NCBI GenBank assembly: GCA_012845835.1
Contig: JABAKD010000026.1
Coordinates: forward strand, 12,090,832 to 12,154,831
Direction of reading: 5' to 3'
Length of the DNA stretch: 64,000 bases
Source: Undaria pinnatifida
Taxonomy: Eukaryota > Sar > Phaeophyceae > Laminariales > Alariaceae
Each line of letters starts with the position of its first letter. The first letter of the stretch is position 1. The position numbers and the translations under genes are program-made. This document shows positions 59,088 to 64,000 of this stretch, one piece after another. The notes beneath the pieces were generated by a model. It made no database searches, had not been told where the DNA came from, and saw nothing but the letters and a program-made list of their open reading frames with translations.

Positions 59088-59335
59088 CACGTGCTACGAC
59101 AGAGGTATCACTTTTCGTCGATTTTTGTTTCTGAATGACGGGACTCCTTGACCCAAAATCGTCGGGAAAAAATACGTCATTTTTTTCAGATCATTCTCGT
59201 GCTATAAGCTAGGCCATGGAATGCTTCATTCAGAGTAGCAGTTTTATTTCTCTCCCAATCAGTTTTGGGGGAGATGTCTTAGGCTCCCAAAGTGTGGAAC
59301 CGCAGAAAAAGTGATGCACGTCTATCGTAGCGTGC
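59088..59335 (+). mobile_element. MITE-2 copy
   Basis: Left CACGTGCTACGACAGAGGTA and right (reversed) CACGCTACGATAGACGTGCA are inverted ends that continue into ATCACTTTT. The interior has CTGAATGACGGGACTCCTTG and CAAAATCGTCGG. It is about 248 bp. Confidence 0.75.
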
Positions 59336-59698
59336 GTTTTGTGGCGCCCTCCCCCGCGAGGGCCGAATGTTTTCTTTTCCCTAGGCATTTCGTGACTCTT
59401 TTCCCTCCCCAGCCTTGGCCTCGCAATGCTAATTCTTGCGTGCTTTGGTTTACTGCACGTAGACGTTATACACACCAATGGATACATTGAGATAATACAT
59501 GCCAATAGATAGGTTGATATACATAGGTTTGAAGTAATAATCTATGATGGGCTGGCGACGCGTGTGGAAGCATGGTGCTTGGAGACAACTTCCCTCCAAG
59601 TTGCCTCAGAACCAAAAACAAAGATTTGCACCTCAAGTGCTTTTTTTCCCGATGCTTCTCAACGCTTCTGCGACAAGTCTACGACAACCTTGGGCGGA

Positions 59699-59967
59699 GA
59701 CCAAGGCTACGGTAGGGGGGGTACCCCCATTTTCACTGGTGTGTTTGAGCCACTCGCACGAGTAGCTCTGTACCCTACGGATGAAGATGGTTTAGGAACT
59801 TGGTTTGCCGCAGCTTAGATCACCTTTGCATTGCGGATTGATTTCGTCGATGTAAAACATAAAGAAAACATACGATTGCATAGGAACAAAGGGGTTACTC
59901 CCGCGAGTGACCCCTAGCCACTGAAATAAAAGGCTCAAAAGGGGACCCCCCTACCGTAGCCTGGGTC
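59699..59967. mobile_element. MITE-1 copy, complete with CGGA target duplication
   Basis: A 269-bp element almost identical to 13958-14227, with CGGA immediately outside both ends (59695-59698, 59968-59971). Different 4-bp words flank the two copies, which confirms the boundaries and the size of the target duplication. Confidence 0.88.
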
Positions 59968-59979
59968 CGGAGGTCTGAG

Positions 59980-60199
59980 CATGACTCGCTTGAGTGTGAC
60001 TCGCCGACTCACCTGACCCCCCCACTTTCTGTGAGACCTTTCGGCGTGCTATGGGGGCTCTGATTTCGTCAGGTTATATCACTAAGAATATGTCAAGACA
60101 GCAGAGGAACGGAGGGGCTGGTCTCGTGCGAGTGACCCCGAGCCCATGCAAAAAAAAACGGGCCCCGAAAGGGGGACCCCCCGTGCCGTAGCCTGGGTC
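59980..60199. mobile_element. MITE-1 relative, left end lost
   Basis: It keeps the inner CTGATTTCGTC, the GTGCGAGTGACCCCGAGCC box and the right end GCCGTAGCCTGGGTC. It directly follows the complete copy, and its left terminus is not visible. Confidence 0.6.
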
Positions 60200-60373
60200 C
60201 AAACCAAAATGCCGGCAAAAGGATTGGACTAACCGTTAGTGTTTCCCTCACTTAGAGTGGTTCAACCATAACATTAACATCAACATTATCGCAAACCTTT
60301 GGGCTCAAGAAGGGCATCCTCAACTACACCGTGGGATGACTACGAGTATGGTACGGTTGTTTTCACCCTCAAG

Positions 60374-60510
60374 ACGCGTGCTACGATAGAGGGTATACCT
60401 TTTTTTTTTGCTAAAATGTTTTTTGATGATTGACGGAGCTCCTTAACCCAAAATCGTCGGAAATGGGCCCTTTTTTTATCTTCGCTGCCCCAAAGAGATC
60501 GCGTAAGTTA
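60374..60510 (+). mobile_element. MITE-2 left-end fragment
   Basis: GCGTGCTACGATAGAGGGTA begins the fragment, and CGGAGCTCCTTAACCCAAAA with TCGTCGGAAAT follows. Similarity stops before the right end. Confidence 0.6.
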
Positions 60511-60569
60511 AGGCATTCTTGTCCGTGAGACGCTGAGCTACCCGCGCGAGTGGCTCACGCCCGGTAGGA

Positions 60570-60846
60570 CACGTGCTACGACATGGAGGCAGCACTTTTC
60601 GTGTGTGAAGACGGTTTCCGAATGACGGGGCTCCTTAAGCCAAAATCGTCGGAAATACGCCATTTTTTGTTGTTTTGCACGAAGATTCTCGTTCCATACC
60701 GAGGTCATGTGGGATGTTTCGTCCGGCAGCAAGTCACAGTTTTCTCCAAATCAGTTTCTGGGAAAGGTTTTTGAGGCTCCTCAAGTCAGGGGTAGTATTG
60801 ACAAAAAAAATGCGGTGCGTGCACCTCTGCGAATCGTAGCACGCAT
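60570..60846 (+). mobile_element. MITE-2 copy
   Basis: Left CACGTGCTACGACATGGAGG, right CTCTGCGAATCGTAGCACGC. The interior is closest to the minus-strand copy at 14997-15250 (GAAGATTCTCGTTCCATACC). Confidence 0.7.
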
Positions 60847-60873
60847 CGTAGTGAAAGTTCGGGTATCCGCCCC

Positions 60874-61170
60874 GACCACAGCCACGGTAGGGGGGGGGGG
60901 GGGGGGTGCCCCAAGGGGGGGGGGGGGGGTACCCCAATTGTTTACTACCGGATTTGAGCCACTCGCACGAGTGACTCCGTATCTCGCGTTCAAAAATAAT
61001 TTACGCGATTCTTGTCGCAGCGTAGATTGCCACTAACTACATCATTGCGGATAGTTTTGATTTTACAAAAATTTAAATGGAACGAAAGCTTAACGCCTCC
61101 ACGGAACAGGGGGGGGGTTTGCTTGCGCGGGTGACCCGAGCCACTGCAAAAGTATGTCCCAAAGAGGGTA
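60874..61170. mobile_element. MITE-1 copy, expanded G runs, right end worn
   Basis: The left end GACCACAGCCACGGTAGGGG is followed by two G runs of about 15 and then the CCACTCGCACGAGTGACTC box. The right box (CGCGGGTGACCCGAGCC) is present but the terminal GTAGCC-GGGTC is not recognised. Confidence 0.6.
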
Positions 61171-61179
61171 CGCGATAGC

Positions 61180-63019
61180 AAACTGAATTCAGAATTTGGC
61201 AGTTGAGAATTTCAGGCTCTAGTGTAAGACGAAAAACAAAAACATATAGACTATACCTGGTATGGCCTTCATGTCTGATCGCTGGTCCCTCATTGGCCGG
61301 GGATCGTACGTGAAGGTTGCGTCATTTGGGGACGATCGGGTCCCATCCCAGGATCATAATCCATCCACACATATATATACAACTCCAACAACTCCAACGG
61401 ATATCAGTAGGATTGATATCTCCCCGCACAGTGTGATAATCCCCAACGTCATCGACCGGCCTATCTCTAATTGGCTGAGGGTCGAATTGAGTCAGTCGCA
61501 CCCGGGGACGATAGGGTGTCATCCCCGGTACAGTGGTCATTCTATATCTGTTAAAGTTTGACAAACCGGGGAACAAAACCAAGTTCTCTCGGGTGGCCAC
61601 CGCCCCCCACGGTGTCGAAACCCCAATTCCGATGGCTAAAATCATTGATTAGTCCGAGCTCCACAGCGCCGCACCACCAGTTCCGTCGCACACGGGGGAG
61701 ATAGAGCCCTATGCACGGTTCAGATATCCTCCAAATCTCTCCAGCTCCAACAACACGGGAACTCTAACCATTGTCTCCCCGGTCGATAATCGATACATCC
61801 CTGCACGGCGTGTTAACCCCGACCCGGGTAGCTCACTCGTGATTGATTGGGTGGCAGGCTCTGAGCCAATATAAGCTCACAAGTATTTAGACCGACGTGG
61901 ATTTTCACGCATACTTGTTGCATACCGCAAACGTTCGCGATGCGCGCGAAATTCAACCAGTTGCTATTTTCATGATAGGTCGCACAAAGAGGCGATTTTG
62001 ACACTATATCAGGTTGGCGAGCCCAGCAAGCATGCTCAAAATGAGGACGAGAAACACTTGTCAACAACAACAGCACCGAACGCAACATAAAAGGACGAAT
62101 AAGAGCGATTTGTATCCTGGATTTAGGGCCCCCCGGGTATAATCGCAATTTCAAACTAAACTGGGATGTTCAACGAAAAACGAGATAAAAATAATAAATG
62201 GAACTTGAGATTGGCACAACTCGCGCATAGTAACCGTGGGAAAAGCCTGAAACGAGGCCAAAGGGTGCATATTTGACTCGCGTAATGGCCGAACAACCAT
62301 GGAATACTTGCCCGAATATAATCACCTCTTTGTCGCTTATGCGACAGGAAAAAAAAATGCTCATAATCTCGATTTCGTTCACGTATGTATGGTAAAAGTC
62401 TACCTGTTTAGCTCGCTAATATTTTCCCGGGTTTTCTTGCACACAACTCGTCTAGGGAAAGTTTTCGCCATACGATCGCGAATCGTACAAAACGCTCGAC
62501 GACAGGATGAGACTATATAGTCGGTAACCATAGCGTCAATGTTAAAGCCATTTTGGACATAAGATCGGTCAAATTACCATGTCCCGGCATACAAACGGCC
62601 ACAACAAACAAGAGAAATGAGCTCACGCTTTGGCTTGTCACAGGATGATCTCGATACGGGGTACCCCCACTTTACTGCTGAAATTACTTGTTGGTGTAGC
62701 TTTTCTGAAGGACAGTTAGTTCTTATATTGTATCAGCTTTTTTTTCCATCCCATGTATTTTCCTTTCACTACTCTCGCCCTCCCTCCCATCAGATCCGGG
62801 GTCACAGGGCCCCACGCCACTACGGTACATGCTTGAATATTTATCGCGAGAGTCCAGCATTTTCTTGCCTCGTCGACTCTCGTCGAGCTGTACCTACCCA
62901 CGCCTCTTGCCTGTAGGCGCTTTCAGCAGTTGTTAGTTGATCCGTTTTCTGCATTTTTCTGCAAATAGAAGAGTCAGTGCGCTCACAACCGTAGGAATTG
63001 ACCTTAAGGACCAACGCTA
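61180..63019. other. No gene; degenerate local duplication at 61280-61850
   Basis: GGGGACGAT(C/A)GGGT(C/G) with CATCCC, and ACTCCAACAAC with CCCCGCACAG-like words, each recur two or three times, suggesting an old tandem block of about 200 bp. TACCTGGTA occurs at 61254. No exon is supported. Confidence 0.4.
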
Positions 63020-63068
63020 GTAGTATTCAAGGGTAACCACTGGACCACCGCGGCGACCGGTTCTATAC
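63020..63068 (-). mobile_element. SINE-1 head fragment
   Basis: GGTAACCACTGGACCACCGC followed by GGCGACCGG matches the reversed 5' end of SINE-1 (GATAACCTGATACGCCACCG then GGGCGACCG). Confidence 0.45.
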
Positions 63069-63169
63069 AACTTACTAGATGGAAATGAGTAATCAGCAAT
63101 CGGCAGCAAGGAGCACCTCAAGTAGGAAGCAACACAAAAATATGTTATAAAATTATCCATACGACCTCG

Positions 63170-63245
63170 GCGGTAAGTTCGACTAAGTATGTGTCGATAC
63201 TCACATTTTTCAAGCTGCGTACTATAATATCGATCGCCCGTCTGT
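63170..63245 (+). repeat. R2-type diverged relative of R1
   Basis: GGCGGTAAGTTCGACTAAG and ACTCACATTTTTCAAGCTGC followed by ATCGATCGCCCGT keep the order of the first 70 bp of R1. Confidence 0.45.
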
Positions 63246-63523
63246 ATTTCTCAGTTGCGTACCAACACGACCGCCTCAGCAACGGAGGCAGGCGCCACAG
63301 CAACAACAACGAAGCACGCTATCCACCCGCTGATGCGATACCGGGACGAATTCATGTCACTTGATTCTTCTGTTGATACCGCTTACCACTACGTACGACC
63401 TTCGCATGACGCAGCCTAATGACAGGAACGATTTCTCCCAAAAAATTTCACGTCGAAGAAGGATTTCCTGTATTTACACACCCTCCCCATACCATGAGTC
63501 AGACAAAAGCGTGTGGTTAATAA

Positions 63524-63705
63524 TATAAAAATCAAAATACACTCCAGCTGTGAGATCGAGGATTATGTCGAAACTCAATATTGCAAGCTGTGTGTGATAC
63601 TCCGATCGCGCGTATTAATGGTTGTGTGTCCTCATTAGGGATGCACGTCGGCGATTCCCCTTGCAACTACAGTGTGGCTATCCGGGTTAACAGGGTGATG
63701 TTAGT
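63524..63705 (+). repeat. R1 repeat, 5' part
   Basis: A clean R1 copy from AATACACTCCAGCTGTGAG to GGGTGATGTTAGTCA, cut at nearly the same place as the 12935-13145 and 10000-10190 copies. Confidence 0.78.
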
Positions 63706-64000
63706 CATTGCGTCATGAGCGTGCATGCTTTTTCTCGTATCTACATGCACGAGTACAAACAATGTCAATGTGCACAACACGTATAACACCACCCTCCTCG
63801 AGACCGGGGACGCAGCCACTCGTAATGCTGATGTGTGTCTTTTTCTGGCGTAGTAATCGTGATCTCTACCTCCTCGTTTTAGTTATGCGTGCGCTTGCCT
63901 CATCTATCCACGTACTTGCGTACGCGTCACCGAAAACCAATAAACAAATGCGCTACTATGATACCTGCCGCGGTACCATGGGGATTTTTTTTTGAGTAAG
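63706..64000. other. No gene assigned
   Basis: A 95-codon open frame (63708-63995) runs nearly to the window edge without a recognisable motif. It could be cut by the edge, but there is no support for it. Confidence 0.3.

Overview
This is a gene-poor, repeat-rich window of a eukaryotic nuclear genome. The coding signal is in spliced exons with GT-AG introns, intergenic spaces run to many kilobases, and tRNA-derived SINEs, small inverted-repeat DNA transposons and microsatellites are abundant. The gene content and short introns would suit an alga or stramenopile-like protist, but nothing seen fixes the lineage. No rRNA genes, convincing functional tRNA genes, CRISPR arrays, bacterial operons or reverse-transcriptase domains were found.

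Three genes are well supported. Two are paralogues of an unrecognised three-segment membrane protein, at 3532-5802 and 39673-41879, both on the plus strand and about 36 kb apart. Each has two exons split at the same codon (after residue 132). The predicted N-glycosylated, cysteine-bearing outer domain is highly conserved, while the tail is fast-changing. The third is a minus-strand, many-exon gene of the SLC44/choline-transporter-like (CTL) family, spanning about 57.1 kb down to 47.8 kb. Its first four exons splice cleanly on paper. Its 3' part is complicated by duplicated exon-like units, of which only the most distal terminal exon is open.

Layout: 0-3.5 kb, palindrome array, small repeats and an old SINE; 3.5-5.8 kb, membrane gene A; 5.8-8.3 kb, no gene recognised; 8.3-9.5 kb, inverted cluster of a second SINE family; 10-27 kb, repeat-dominated, holding most copies of a repeat here called R1 (G-rich 3' end), SINE-1 copies, two MITE families, a foldback element, a 380-bp TATG microsatellite and a segmental duplication that preserves a SINE empty site; 27.1-27.9 kb, a second foldback element; 28-31 kb, two diverged copies of an unidentified segment; 31-39.6 kb, little recognisable; 39.7-41.9 kb, membrane gene B; 42-47 kb, SINE relics and small repeats; 47.6-57.1 kb, the SLC44-like gene and its exon array, which carries a 742-bp TA-flanked DNA transposon; 58-61.2 kb, a dense nest of the two MITE families; 61.2-64 kb, degenerate repeats and a last R1 copy.

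The genes do not form a functional cluster. All three encode membrane proteins, but the only visible relations are paralogy (A with B) and internal exon duplication (SLC44-like). No expression data or database search was available, so family calls rest on motif recognition by eye.
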